Below, in pieces: positions 1 through 6,477 of a DNA stretch of 64,000 bases (position 1 is its first letter; the number at the start of each line of letters is the position of its first letter). The stretch is from a virus, in IMG/VR virus record IMGVR_UViG_3300037222_000038, positions 1 to 64,000 of that record; one strand, written 5' to 3'. The translations under genes were made by a program, and so were the position numbers. The notes below the pieces were generated by a model. It saw nothing but the letters and a program-made list of their open reading frames with translations, had not been told where the DNA came from and ran no database searches.

Positions 1-1
1 G

Positions 2-388
2 CTCGACTTTGGCGCGTGCTATTCTGGCGTTACGGAATGGGTCGTCGCGAATGACGGCCAGATAGCGGGACACGTCACGGAACATCTTGACAACAAGTAC
101 ATCGCAGGCGCAGCCTGCGCGTCCGGTGACGGTTACGGTTCCGGTGACGGTTTCGGTTACGGTTCCGGTTCCGGTTCCGGTTACGGTTACGGTTCCGGTG
201 ACGGTTCCGGTTCCGGTTCCGGTTACGGTTCCGGTGACGGTTTCGGTTACGGTTCCGGTTCCGGTTACGGTTCCGGTTCCGGTGACGGTTCCGGTTACGG
301 TTCCGGTTCCGGTTACGGTTACGGTTCCGGTGACGGTTTCGGTTACGGTGACGGTTCCGGTTCCGGTTCCGGTTCCGGTTACTCATAG
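2..388 (+). CDS. Gly-X repeat protein, 5'-truncated by window edge
   Basis: The frame is open from the window edge to TAG. It starts with about 40 residues of a compact N-terminal domain (…GACYSGVTEWVVANDG…). The rest is Gly-X dipeptides in which X is only Ser, Asp, Tyr or Phe. It is a close paralogue of the gene at 3690-4187: the 120 bases before the repeat differ at only four positions. The true start is outside the window. Function is unknown; a flexible surface or matrix-like chain is a guess. Confidence 0.75.
   Translation, partial: LDFGACYSGVTEWVVANDGQIAGHVTEHLDNKYIAGAACASGDGYGSGDGFGYGSGSGSGYGYGSGDGSGSGSGYGSGDGFGYGSGSGYGSGSGDGSGYGSGSGYGYGSGDGFGYGDGSGSGSGSGYS
122..385 (+). repeat. Hexanucleotide GGT-NNC tract, copy 1
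   Basis: Tandem hexamers, each GGT followed by TCC, GAC, TAC or TTC, fill the 3' end of the truncated gene. The Gly codon is always GGT and the third base of the X codon is always C. This uniformity suggests expansion by slippage or recombination rather than selection on protein sequence alone. Shadow ORFs (Pro-Val-Thr-Val; Asn-Arg) in other frames are artefacts of the tract. Confidence 0.9.
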
Positions 389-463
389 CGCCCCGCGATA
401 CCCGGCCGTAACGTGCGACCGGGACTCACCGGACGTTACTGGACCTACCACGGAGTACCTACC

Positions 464-772
464 ATGCCACTCTTCAGATTGAGACCGGGCTGCCGCTGGC
501 AAGCCATAGAAGCCCCTGAAATCACTGGCACCGTCGTCAGAATCGGTGAAGGCTCTGCCGTGGTGGACCTGGACGGCGAGCCCTACGTTGACCAATTCGA
601 GGCCCGCGGCAAGATCGTCAGGATACTGCGGTCTGGATCCAAACGCACGACCATTACCAGACGACTCGAAGTGCGGCAGATCAGCTCGCCCCCCATAGCG
701 CAGCCTGCGCAGGTCGAGCGGGTCCAGCCCCAGGCACTGGCCGTTCGTCGGCAGGCTACACTGTTTTCCTAA
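464..772 (+). CDS. Hypothetical small protein with beta-rich N-terminus
   Basis: A 102-residue protein. The ATG at 464 is chosen because a GGAG lies about 8 bases upstream; an upstream in-frame ATG at 413 has no such site. Residues 1-55 look like a small beta barrel (TGTVVRIGEGSAVVDLDGE). The C-terminus is basic and Gln/Pro-rich. No family recognised. It follows the Gly-X gene closely and may share its transcript. Confidence 0.6.
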   Translation: MPLFRLRPGCRWQAIEAPEITGTVVRIGEGSAVVDLDGEPYVDQFEARGKIVRILRSGSKRTTITRRLEVRQISSPPIAQPAQVERVQPQALAVRRQATLFS

Positions 773-795
773 CCCCAACACGAAATGCAGAAATC

Positions 796-1263
796 ATGAC
801 GACCGCGACAAACGCCACCCCATCCCCCGGAGCAATGCGGGCTGCCAAGCGAATCAATCGCACGCCCAATATGACAAATCCATTGGCAGCAACGATTATC
901 GACGAAGAGACGCACGCCACGACCCTATTGGAAGTGTGCAAATCCGCGACCGAACGATTACATGTGCTCTCCGTCGAGGGCCACCACCCCGACATGACCG
1001 ACACCGATCTGATCTGCCTTGTGTGCGCCGATCTTGAGGCCGCTATCGCCCGCGTGGAAGCAAAAATAGGGAAAGGCCCAACAAAGGGAGCGCATGAAAT
1101 GAGGAAAACCGAATCAGCCGAACTTCTAACGGCGCAGATCAAGTTCATGGTCACAACTGATCGACTCTTGGCAGCGGCCGAGGAAGCAAGGCGGAGCCGA
1201 GAAGAGCTGTTTCGACTGCTGCGCGAAGGCCGGGAAAAGCCGGAGGCTGCCCATGCCTCTTAA
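796..1263 (+). CDS. Hypothetical helical protein
   Basis: A 155-residue protein with a disordered Thr/Ala/Pro-rich N-terminus, then predicted helices (DLEAAIARVEAKIG; RLLAAAEEARRSREELFRLLREG) that may form a coiled coil. Its 3' end overlaps the next start by 11 bases, which implies translational coupling. No family recognised. Confidence 0.6.
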   Translation: MTTATNATPSPGAMRAAKRINRTPNMTNPLAATIIDEETHATTLLEVCKSATERLHVLSVEGHHPDMTDTDLICLVCADLEAAIARVEAKIGKGPTKGAHEMRKTESAELLTAQIKFMVTTDRLLAAAEEARRSREELFRLLREGREKPEAAHAS

Positions 1264-1807
1264 GCCTCCTCCCACTGTCTACCTAACGCCCCCGCAATAT
1301 GCGGCCCGGTTGGGTGTGCATCCCGATAAGGTGACGGCGTGGATTCACAGGGGTGAATTGCGAGCGCTCAACCTGGCGCCACCGGGCATCACGTCATCGG
1401 GTGCAATTTACCCATCGTATTTACATGCCGTCCTGCAACGCCTCGAATTGCTCAAATCACTGCCGAATAATTGGAACTCCTACGGAGCGGTTGAGATCAG
1501 TGCTACGGCAATATCCACTGCAAAGAAGGTACTTCTTTCGTTAAAAGACCGGTTCTCTTCAATAATCGACAAGAACGGCGTCCGTGCCGAGGAGATTGAG
1601 CCGTCGGCTGTGTCTCCACTTGACGATGGTGGCGTGCAACTCGAATGGCGCGGAACAAAATACGAGGTCGAGATTGAAATTGCCCCAACAGGAGCAATCG
1701 GATTCTTGTTGATAGAGGGTGCCGGCGCTTCCCGCAAATTCATCGAGGGAAATGAGATCACCTTTAAGCGGGCCATCCAATTGATTGGACAGGTGATTCG
1801 CATTTAG
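1253..1807 (+). CDS. HTH plus GG-LEW-type domain protein
   Basis: A 184-residue protein with GGAGG 6 bases before ATG. Residues about 9-40 (YLTPPQYAARLGVHPDKVTA) resemble an excisionase/MerR-type helix-turn-helix. Residues about 72-180 contain NWNSYGA…SPLDDGGVQLEW…YEVEIEI. That pattern is typical of a small domain of unknown function I recall from planctomycete and proteobacterial proteins. It is probably a DNA-binding regulator. Terminator-like structures follow the gene. Confidence 0.7.
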   Translation: MPLKPPPTVYLTPPQYAARLGVHPDKVTAWIHRGELRALNLAPPGITSSGAIYPSYLHAVLQRLELLKSLPNNWNSYGAVEISATAISTAKKVLLSLKDRFSSIIDKNGVRAEEIEPSAVSPLDDGGVQLEWRGTKYEVEIEIAPTGAIGFLLIEGAGASRKFIEGNEITFKRAIQLIGQVIRI

Positions 1808-1817
1808 GAAACCATAA

Positions 1818-1859
1818 CCTGCAATCCAGGTTCGGCTGGACACTGATTCTGATTGCAGG
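1818..1859 (+). other. Structured segment just upstream of terminator
   Basis: CCTGCAATC (1818-1826) is a perfect complement of GATTGCAGG (1851-1859). Nested inside, TCCAG (1825-1829) pairs CTGGA (1836-1840) around GTTCGG, competing for two bases. Together with the terminator just downstream this makes a two-hairpin 3' end. It could be a processed 3' RNA or protection against exonucleases. Confidence 0.5.
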
Positions 1860-1860
1860 G

Positions 1861-1889
1861 AGCCCCGGTCGTAGTGACCGGGGCTTTTT
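1861..1889 (+). terminator. Rho-independent terminator
   Basis: A perfect 10-bp stem, AGCCCCGGTC (1861-1870) with GACCGGGGCT (1876-1885), has a 5-base loop and is followed by a T run. It ends the transcript from the left edge and separates it from the next leaderless promoter. Confidence 0.9.
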
Positions 1890-1972
1890 GTGTTGACGAA
1901 CGGTTCCCACTTACAGGCCGCCACATCGAACCGAGAGATAGAAAGTATTCGCGGTACATGTGCATTTTTGGA

Positions 1973-2009
1973 TTGCAAGATAGAAACGCAGCGTCTATAC
2001 TGCGATCCA
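1973..2009 (+). promoter_or_regulatory. Leaderless promoter with ACGCAGCGT operator
   Basis: -35 TTGCAA (1973-1978), 17-bp spacer, -10 TATACT (1996-2001). The ATG at 2009 lies only 7 bases after the -10, so the mRNA should start at or next to the start codon. The palindrome ACGCAGCGT (1986-1994) sits in the spacer and is nearly repeated in the next promoter. A protein bound there should block RNA polymerase. Confidence 0.75.
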
Positions 2010-2209
2010 TGAAAAAAGCCGCCGTGAGTACCGTAAAGGATGCCGCCGCAAGGTTCAATCGAACTACCGGACGCATCAGGAAAATCTGTATAGACCACGA
2101 CATCGGGGAGTCGATCGAAGGCCGCATACGGTTCCTGACGGAACGCGACATGGACCGCATCGAACGCGCGATCGACAAGGACTGGCGCAAGAAATCTTCG
2201 GAATCTTGA
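2009..2209 (+). CDS. Small HTH regulator A
   Basis: A 66-residue basic protein (STVKDAAARFNRTTGRIRKI) with a MerR/excisionase-like helix-turn-helix at about residues 7-30 and a second helical region after it. The start is set by the leaderless promoter; there is no ribosome binding site. It is the obvious candidate to bind the ACGC(A/T)GCGT palindromes in its own promoter and that of the next gene. This is inferred from position. Confidence 0.65.
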   Translation: MKKAAVSTVKDAAARFNRTTGRIRKICIDHDIGESIEGRIRFLTERDMDRIERAIDKDWRKKSSES

Positions 2210-2218
2210 ATTTCTCTA

Positions 2219-2256
2219 TTGACTAGACAAAAACGCTGCGTTAGTATTCGTCGTCA
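2219..2256 (+). promoter_or_regulatory. Leaderless promoter with ACGCTGCGT operator
   Basis: -35 TTGACT (2219-2224), 17-bp spacer, -10 TAGTAT (2242-2247), ATG at 2256. ACGCTGCGT (2233-2241) abuts the -10 and matches the operator at 1986-1994 except for the centre base. Spacing to the ATG implies a leaderless or nearly leaderless message. Confidence 0.7.
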
Positions 2257-2417
2257 TGAAAACCACCGTGTATGTTTACTTTCTGATTGATCCGAGGGAC
2301 AGAGTTCCTTGTTATGTCGGCCTTTCAAAAGCTCCTAAGCGCAGGCTCAGAGACCACATAAATAAGCCTACTAATCACCGCGTAGCTGGTTGGGTAAACG
2401 AATTGCGTGTGGGGTGA
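2256..2417 (+). CDS. Short GIY-YIG-like protein
   Basis: A 53-residue protein, begun by a leaderless promoter. Its N-terminal half (VYVYFLIDPRDRVPCYVGLS, then KAPKRRLRDH) fits the start of a GIY-YIG nuclease fold: hydrophobic strand, YVG strand, conserved Arg and His. The C-terminal half with the catalytic Glu of full-length enzymes is missing. It may be a remnant or a nuclease-dead binding protein. Confidence 0.55.
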   Translation: MKTTVYVYFLIDPRDRVPCYVGLSKAPKRRLRDHINKPTNHRVAGWVNELRVG

Positions 2418-2420
2418 AAC

Positions 2421-2678
2421 ATGCGAGACCTGCGCTTGCAACTGAAACCAGAACACGAAAACGCCTTCAATCACGGATGGCTGGCCGCTCATTTCGGATG
2501 GGCACGGTCTCCATTACTGGGTGGTGTCGTCAACGCTGCAAACGAATCCGCCGTCAGCCCAGAACGCATGAAAACGCTCCGCGATGGGTGGCTGCTGGGA
2601 TTCGATACGGCCATTGAAACAGACGAAACTGAAAGGTGTATCGCGCTGTCGAAGATGACCCACTTAGAATTCGATTGA
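2421..2678 (+). CDS. Hypothetical protein
   Basis: An 85-residue protein three bases after the GIY-YIG-like gene, so probably co-transcribed. It contains NHGWLAAHFGWARSPLL and, 25 residues on, RDGWLLGFDTA, two related G-W segments that hint at an internal duplication. No family recognised. Confidence 0.55.
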   Translation: MRDLRLQLKPEHENAFNHGWLAAHFGWARSPLLGGVVNAANESAVSPERMKTLRDGWLLGFDTAIETDETERCIALSKMTHLEFD

Positions 2679-2710
2679 CCAGCAGTTACCCGTACGGTAA
2701 ACTGTCCGCA
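2675..2710 (+). promoter_or_regulatory. Leaderless promoter with TTACC-N5-GGTAA operator
   Basis: -35 TTGACC (2675-2680), 17-bp spacer, -10 TAAACT (2698-2703), ATG at 2710. The inverted repeat TTACC CGTAC GGTAA (2686-2700) overlaps the -10. The same arms recur at the same position in the promoter at 2898. Confidence 0.75.
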
Positions 2711-2901
2711 TGAAACGCACAATCTCTACGGCAGAAGCCGCCGCCCGTCTCGGAATCAAACAGAATCGCGTCACGCAGATATGCCGTGGCCACCGCTCGC
2801 CGCGCAAGTTCGGCAAGAAGCAGGCCCGCGATTGGTTCCTGTCAGAGCACGAATTCGAGGCCATCCAGAAACTTTTCGGAAATCGCGAGAATCAGGATTG
2901 A
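2710..2901 (+). CDS. Small HTH regulator B
   Basis: A 63-residue protein with an excisionase/MerR-type helix-turn-helix (STAEAAARLGIKQNRVTQIC, about residues 6-25) and a basic wing-like segment (RGHRSPRKFGKKQARDW). It is read from a leaderless promoter whose -10 is covered by a TTACC…GGTAA palindrome. By position it is probably an autorepressor that also controls the following csrA unit. Confidence 0.7.
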   Translation: MKRTISTAEAAARLGIKQNRVTQICRGHRSPRKFGKKQARDWFLSEHEFEAIQKLFGNRENQD

Positions 2902-2934
2902 CAATCTGTTACCGTTGCGGTAAATTTACTTCCG
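2898..2934 (+). promoter_or_regulatory. csrA promoter with TTACC-N5-GGTAA operator
   Basis: Consensus -35 TTGACA (2898-2903), 17-bp spacer, -10 TAAATT (2921-2926). TTACCG TTG CGGTAA (2909-2923) is a perfect 6-bp-arm palindrome over the -10, placed as in the HTH-B promoter. Transcription should start near 2933. Confidence 0.75.
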
Positions 2935-3004
2935 TCGTCAACTAATGGTGACGTGGCTCCACGGCAGGGACGTGATGACACCCCGATTACGAGAGGCGTT
3001 AGTG

Positions 3005-3196
3005 ATGCTCTGTTTAACTCGCAAAATTGGAGAGCGGATTGTTCTTGACGGGAACATCGTCGTGACCGTGCTGGAGATTTCACGCGGCCATGTGAGGCTC
3101 GGGCTATCTGCACCACGGCAGGTTTCAATCGAGCGGGAAGAACACAGACACGCGACGGAGCGACTTCGCGCCACGGACTCGGCGCTTTTGAATTGA
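3005..3196 (+). CDS. csrA: CsrA-family translational regulator
   Basis: A 63-residue protein matching CsrA along its length: MLCLTRKIGERIVL at the N-terminus, a central strand VTVLEI, then VRLGLSAPRQVSIEREE. CsrA dimers bind GGA motifs in mRNA leaders to block or stabilise messages. I take the ATG at 3005 because CsrA proteins begin MLxLTRK; an in-frame ATG at 2945 would add 20 residues. The leader contains GGGA near the start, compatible with self-control. Confidence 0.9.
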   Translation: MLCLTRKIGERIVLDGNIVVTVLEISRGHVRLGLSAPRQVSIEREEHRHATERLRATDSALLN

Positions 3197-3266
3197 GGTG
3201 AAAGCGGTCGATTTTGTGAGTAACAGCGATTCAGGGCTTCTGCGCGACCATCGCGAAAAGCGTTTT

Positions 3267-3359
3267 GTGAATCCCCGTCGTTCGCGCCAGCATCCAAGTA
3301 GCTCATTCCGGCCCGAGTGAGCACTGCTGCGATTGCTGGCGCGAACGATTGGGATTCAT
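3267..3359 (+). other. Long inverted repeat / structured RNA candidate
   Basis: A 24-base arm at 3269-3292 (GAATCCCCGTCG…GCCAGCA) pairs with 3334-3357 with only two G·T wobbles. An inner hairpin GCTCATTC/GAGTGAGC caps it. It lies between csrA and the next gene and has no T run, so it is not a simple terminator. It could be a leader or processing element, or a small RNA. Confidence 0.6.
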
Positions 3360-3405
3360 CAGGATTCGACCAAACCATTTCATTTCTCGAAAGGAGTTCA
3401 CTCGC

Positions 3406-3690
3406 GTGAAAAAGGCAACCACACCTAAAGAACGTCCCGTCATAGTTTGTACCGAGCATCGAGGCGTCTTCTTCGGATATTCGTCATGCAAATCCGGAGA
3501 CGAAATCGTACATCTCAAAAAGGCTCGCATGGCAATTTACTTCGGAACAACGAAGGGCGTCATGCAATTGGCCGAGACTGGCCCCACCAGCAGCAGCAAA
3601 ATATCCGCACGCGCCGACCTGGAACTGCGGAAAGTGACCTGCGTCATGGAAGTCACAAAAGCGGCCGCCGCAAAGTGGGAGGCTGCGTAA
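3406..3690 (+). CDS. DUF6948-like phage protein
   Basis: A 94-residue protein. The GTG at 3406 is preferred over the ATG at 3349 because AAGGAG lies 9 bases upstream. The sequence KERPVIVCTEHRGVFFGYSS, then LKKARMAIYF and LAETGP, then VTCVMEVTKAAAAKWEA, fits a small phage family I recall as DUF6948. Function unknown. Its stop overlaps the next ATG. Confidence 0.65.
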   Translation: MKKATTPKERPVIVCTEHRGVFFGYSSCKSGDEIVHLKKARMAIYFGTTKGVMQLAETGPTSSSKISARADLELRKVTCVMEVTKAAAAKWEAA

Positions 3691-4187
3691 TGTCTTGGCC
3701 GAACTATCAGGAGACCGTGACGGTTGCGGACGTGCTCGACTCCGGCGCGTGCTATTCTGGCGTCACGGCATGGGTCGTCGCGAATGACGGCCAGATAGCG
3801 GGACACGTCACGGAACATCTTGACAACAAGTACATCGCAGGCGCAGCCTGCGCGTCCGGTTCCGGTTCCGGTGACGGTTACGGTTCCGGTTCCGGTTACG
3901 GTGACGGTTACGGTTCCGGTTCCGGTTCCGGTTCCGGTGACGGTTACGGTTCCGGTGACGGTTTCGGTTACGGTGACGGTTCCGGTGACGGTTTCGGTTT
4001 CGGTTCCGGTGACGGTTACGGTTACGGTTACGGTTCCGGTGACGGTTTCGGTTCCGGTGACGGTTTCGGTTACGGTTCCGGTTCCGGTTACGGTTTCGGT
4101 TCCGGTGACGGTTTCGGTTACGGTTACGGTTCCGGTTCCGGTTCCGGTTACGGTTACGGTTCCGGCGACGGCTACGGCGAAAGCTAA
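3690..4187 (+). CDS. Gly-X (X = S/D/Y/F) repeat protein, complete copy
   Basis: A 165-residue protein. Residues 1-54 form an N-terminal domain (NYQETVTVADVLDSGACYSG); the rest is Gly-X dipeptides with X limited to Ser, Asp, Tyr or Phe. The tract ends with a few GGC codons and Glu-Ser. Tyr/Asp/Gly composition suggests a disordered, possibly self-associating chain. It is a full-length paralogue of the truncated gene at the left edge. No catalytic motif. Confidence 0.75.
   Translation: MSWPNYQETVTVADVLDSGACYSGVTAWVVANDGQIAGHVTEHLDNKYIAGAACASGSGSGDGYGSGSGYGDGYGSGSGSGSGDGYGSGDGFGYGDGSGDGFGFGSGDGYGYGYGSGDGFGSGDGFGYGSGSGYGFGSGDGFGYGYGSGSGSGYGYGSGDGYGES
3855..4178 (+). repeat. Hexanucleotide GGT-NNC tract, copy 2
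   Basis: The same four hexamers as copy 1 (GGTTCC, GGTGAC, GGTTAC, GGTTTC) in a different order and number, while the flank is almost identical between copies. The tract therefore changes faster than its flank. The last units switch to GGC. Confidence 0.9.
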
Positions 4188-4279
4188 GGGGTGTACGTTT
4201 TAGGATTCTGCCGCCGCGGCAGTCTCGATGTCGGAGGGTTGGCCGTGTTTTTTAACCACTACCTGAAAGGAGTCGGAAC

Positions 4280-4609
4280 ATGCCAGTGAAACTCGAATCA
4301 TTACGGATGGACACGCTCGCGGGACTGGACCCGCGAATCGAACAACTGTTTCAGAAGCACGTTGCAATTATCAAGGCTGATTGCACGCATCGCCCGAACG
4401 ACCTGACGGCTCGCAAACTGACGATCGAACTCGCGTTCAAGCCGATCCCCGATGATGACGGGACGCTTGATGAAGTCGAGATCGAAGTGGCAGCGCAGTC
4501 GAAATGCCCGGTCTACAAGACGAAGGCGTTCCGTCTCAAGCCGACTCGCGAAGGACTGATGTTCAACGCCGAATTGCCCACCGATCTCGACCAGCCCGCG
4601 CTCATGTAA
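4280..4609 (+). CDS. Phage 'replication terminator protein'-like
   Basis: A 109-residue protein with an AAAGGAG ribosome site. It has an N-terminal helix (LDPRIEQLFQKHVAII), then a strand pair (RKLTIELAFKPIPD…DEVEIEVAAQSKCPVYKTKAF). That layout resembles a phage family often labelled replication terminator protein on weak grounds. True role unknown. It precedes the DUF2303-like gene. Confidence 0.5.
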   Translation: MPVKLESLRMDTLAGLDPRIEQLFQKHVAIIKADCTHRPNDLTARKLTIELAFKPIPDDDGTLDEVEIEVAAQSKCPVYKTKAFRLKPTREGLMFNAELPTDLDQPALM

Positions 4610-4640
4610 TCAACCGCAACCAATCATCAGGAATTATTCG

Positions 4641-5423
4641 ATGGGATCATTGAACAACGACACATTGACCACGATTCAAGAGACAGCCATCAAGTCATCT
4701 GGCGCGGCAGGCAAGGCCGTGGTCTTGGAAATTCCGGGACAGCCAGCCCACAAAAAGGCAATTATCGACGCCGCCGGTAAGCTGACGTGGATCGACCTTG
4801 AGCCGATCTGCCGCCAGCACACGATCGTCACTCTCGATGAGTGTATCGAATTCATCAACAGCAAGGGTGGCGAGACGACCGTTGTCTGGTTCGATCGGAC
4901 GGGCGTCGTGGTCGTACTCGACGACAATACGCGGCGCGACATCGCCACTATGAAATTCACGCTCACCCCCGAGATCGTCAAGCTGGCCGAAATCGAGAAG
5001 TCGAAACAGCGGTTCAATCAACGCGACTTTCGGCGGCTCTTGCGGATCGACTTGGGAAACTGCCGCATGGATGACGTGCTGCTGAATTGGGTTTCGAGCG
5101 TAAAGTTCAACACGTCGGCTTCTCAGGGCGGCGTCATCAAGCAGGGCAAGGAATCTCTCGGCTCCGACATCGACGACGCGGCAATCAGCGACCTCGGGGA
5201 ATGCCCTGAAGAAATCGGCTTGCAGGTTCGCGTGTTTGACGATCATCGCCTCAAGGACAAGTGCGGCGTGAAGTGCGCCGTCGAAGTGTTCCTGCGCGAA
5301 GCTGAATTCACACTGACGCCTATGCCGCTGGAGATTCACACGGCGATCGAAATGGAACTGGATGTTGTGGCCGAAAAATTGCGGTCTGGCGTCAAGGTTC
5401 CCGCGTTCCGAGGCCGTCCATAA
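4641..5423 (+). CDS. DUF2303/YfdQ-like protein
   Basis: A 260-residue protein. Size, a beta-rich N-terminal third (FINSKGGETTVVWFDRTGVV), a mixed middle and a C-terminal beta part (EVFLREAEFTLTPMP) resemble the DUF2303 (YfdQ) phage family, which often lies near recombination genes. There is no catalytic motif. The call rests on overall pattern, not a search. A terminator follows. Confidence 0.5.
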   Translation: MGSLNNDTLTTIQETAIKSSGAAGKAVVLEIPGQPAHKKAIIDAAGKLTWIDLEPICRQHTIVTLDECIEFINSKGGETTVVWFDRTGVVVVLDDNTRRDIATMKFTLTPEIVKLAEIEKSKQRFNQRDFRRLLRIDLGNCRMDDVLLNWVSSVKFNTSASQGGVIKQGKESLGSDIDDAAISDLGECPEEIGLQVRVFDDHRLKDKCGVKCAVEVFLREAEFTLTPMPLEIHTAIEMELDVVAEKLRSGVKVPAFRGRP

Positions 5424-5494
5424 CCGTATTCGAGTCGTCCGAGACGTGTGTTCTCGGGTATCGCGGTGGATTAGTAACCCATCGCATCGAGACG

Positions 5495-5527
5495 CCCGCC
5501 GTCAGGAATAGCCCGGCGGCGGGTTTT
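5495..5527 (+). terminator. Rho-independent terminator
   Basis: CCCGCCG (5495-5501) pairs CGGCGGG (5517-5523), followed by TTTT. It ends the csrA-to-DUF2303 unit before the next operon. Confidence 0.75.
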
Positions 5528-5553
5528 GAAACCACTGAACGGAATGGAATCCA

Positions 5554-5739
5554 ATGCTCTGCTTAAAGCGTCGTCGCATGTCGCACACGTTCATCGAAGT
5601 CCCGCCATCAGAGACACCGACGACCATTGAAATCGTCATCAACGAGTGCGGCTTATGGGGCGTCAAGCTGGGGATCATTGCTCCCCGTGAAGTCGAGATT
5701 GCCCGAGAGGAAGCGATTAAGCAGGTGCCGTCATGCTGA
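5554..5739 (+). CDS. Divergent CsrA-family protein
   Basis: A 61-residue protein beginning MLCLKRRRMSHTFIEV and ending LGIIAPREVEIAREE, the N- and C-terminal signatures of CsrA. The middle carries an insertion (PPSETPTTI). It is the second CsrA-type gene in the window and less conserved than the one at 3005. It may form heterodimers or bind different targets. It heads the long early operon, after a terminator and a GGAATGGAA ribosome site. Confidence 0.8.
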   Translation: MLCLKRRRMSHTFIEVPPSETPTTIEIVINECGLWGVKLGIIAPREVEIAREEAIKQVPSC

Positions 5740-5804
5740 TACTGATTGCTATTTCCGCTCTGTCGTTTGGGTTCATCGTGGCCGTCTGCTGGGGGGAAAC
5801 ATGA
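5733..5804 (+). CDS. Membrane micropeptide
   Basis: A 23-residue single-span hydrophobic peptide (MLILIAISALSFGFIVAVCW). It overlaps the csrA-like stop and ends in an ATGA overlap with the next start. The double overlap supports translation, though its size makes it uncertain. Confidence 0.45.
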   Translation: MLILIAISALSFGFIVAVCWGET

Positions 5805-6115
5805 GCGACAACTGGCTTGAAAACCTGAAGCCCGGCGATGAAGTCTGCGCTGATCGCAGCAGGATAGTCAAGATTGCCAAGGTGACGAAGCTCCACGTCA
5901 TCACAGAAGGCGGCTCGAAGTGGGGCAAGCGTGGTGGGTATCTGGTCGGTTCTACTGGATGGGACCGATCTTGGATTCGAGAACTCACACCTGAACTTCG
6001 CGAGCAAATAAATGTCGATCTGGCACGCGAATCAATCGAGCGCATCAAATGGAAAGAGCAGCCGTGCGAATTGATTCTGGCCGTAGCAACGCTGATAACG
6101 CGAGGCCGCAAGTGA
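5801..6115 (+). CDS. Hypothetical protein
   Basis: A 104-residue protein (MSDNWLENLKPGDEVCADRS…). The N-terminal part, with its PGDEV turn and KIAKVTKLHVIT strands, looks like a small SH3-like barrel; a helix follows (LREQINVDLARESIERIKW). Start by ATGA coupling. No family recognised. Confidence 0.6.
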   Translation: MSDNWLENLKPGDEVCADRSRIVKIAKVTKLHVITEGGSKWGKRGGYLVGSTGWDRSWIRELTPELREQINVDLARESIERIKWKEQPCELILAVATLITRGRK

Positions 6116-6477
6116 CTGACAACGCTTGGGGCTGGCTGATCGTAGCAGGCTGTTTCATGGCACTCTGGCTCTGGCCTTGGAAGGAATCCGAGATGAACGA
6201 TGCCGAATCGAAGTCTGTTCGCAAGGGATTGAAGCGTGCCAACAAGGCCGTCGCCCGAATGCTGTTCAGGCAGTTCGGACGGCGCGGTTTGGCGATTCCG
6301 TTCCGGGCGCGGTTCGACAATGCCGAAGACTTCGAGCCGTGGAATATCGAGATCGGAGGCTACACCTGGGAGTGCATCGACTACCACGGATCGACGCCGG
6401 AGGCAGCCGTGGAATCGTTTCGACGGCATGGAATGGGGCTTGTGAGCGTCAGGCTTATGCAGGGGGAGCGGTCGTGA
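6112..6477 (+). CDS. Single-span membrane protein
   Basis: About 121 residues, starting at a GTG that overlaps the previous stop. Residues about 5-21 are hydrophobic (AWGWLIVAGCFMALWLW), followed by a basic helix and a C-terminal globular part (YTWECIDYHGSTPEAAVESF). An internal ATG at 6193 could make a soluble form. Unknown function. Confidence 0.55.
   Translation: MTDNAWGWLIVAGCFMALWLWPWKESEMNDAESKSVRKGLKRANKAVARMLFRQFGRRGLAIPFRARFDNAEDFEPWNIEIGGYTWECIDYHGSTPEAAVESFRRHGMGLVSVRLMQGERS

Noticed and set aside
75-482. ORFs of Asn-Arg (minus) and Pro-Val-Thr-Val (plus) repeats
   Set aside because: They are other-frame readings of the GGT-NNC tract; the Gly-X frame is continuous with a non-repeat domain shared by both copies.
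122-4178. Diversity-generating retroelement variable region
   Set aside because: Repeats vary at fixed hexamer units, there is no adenine-biased variable site, no template repeat and no reverse transcriptase.
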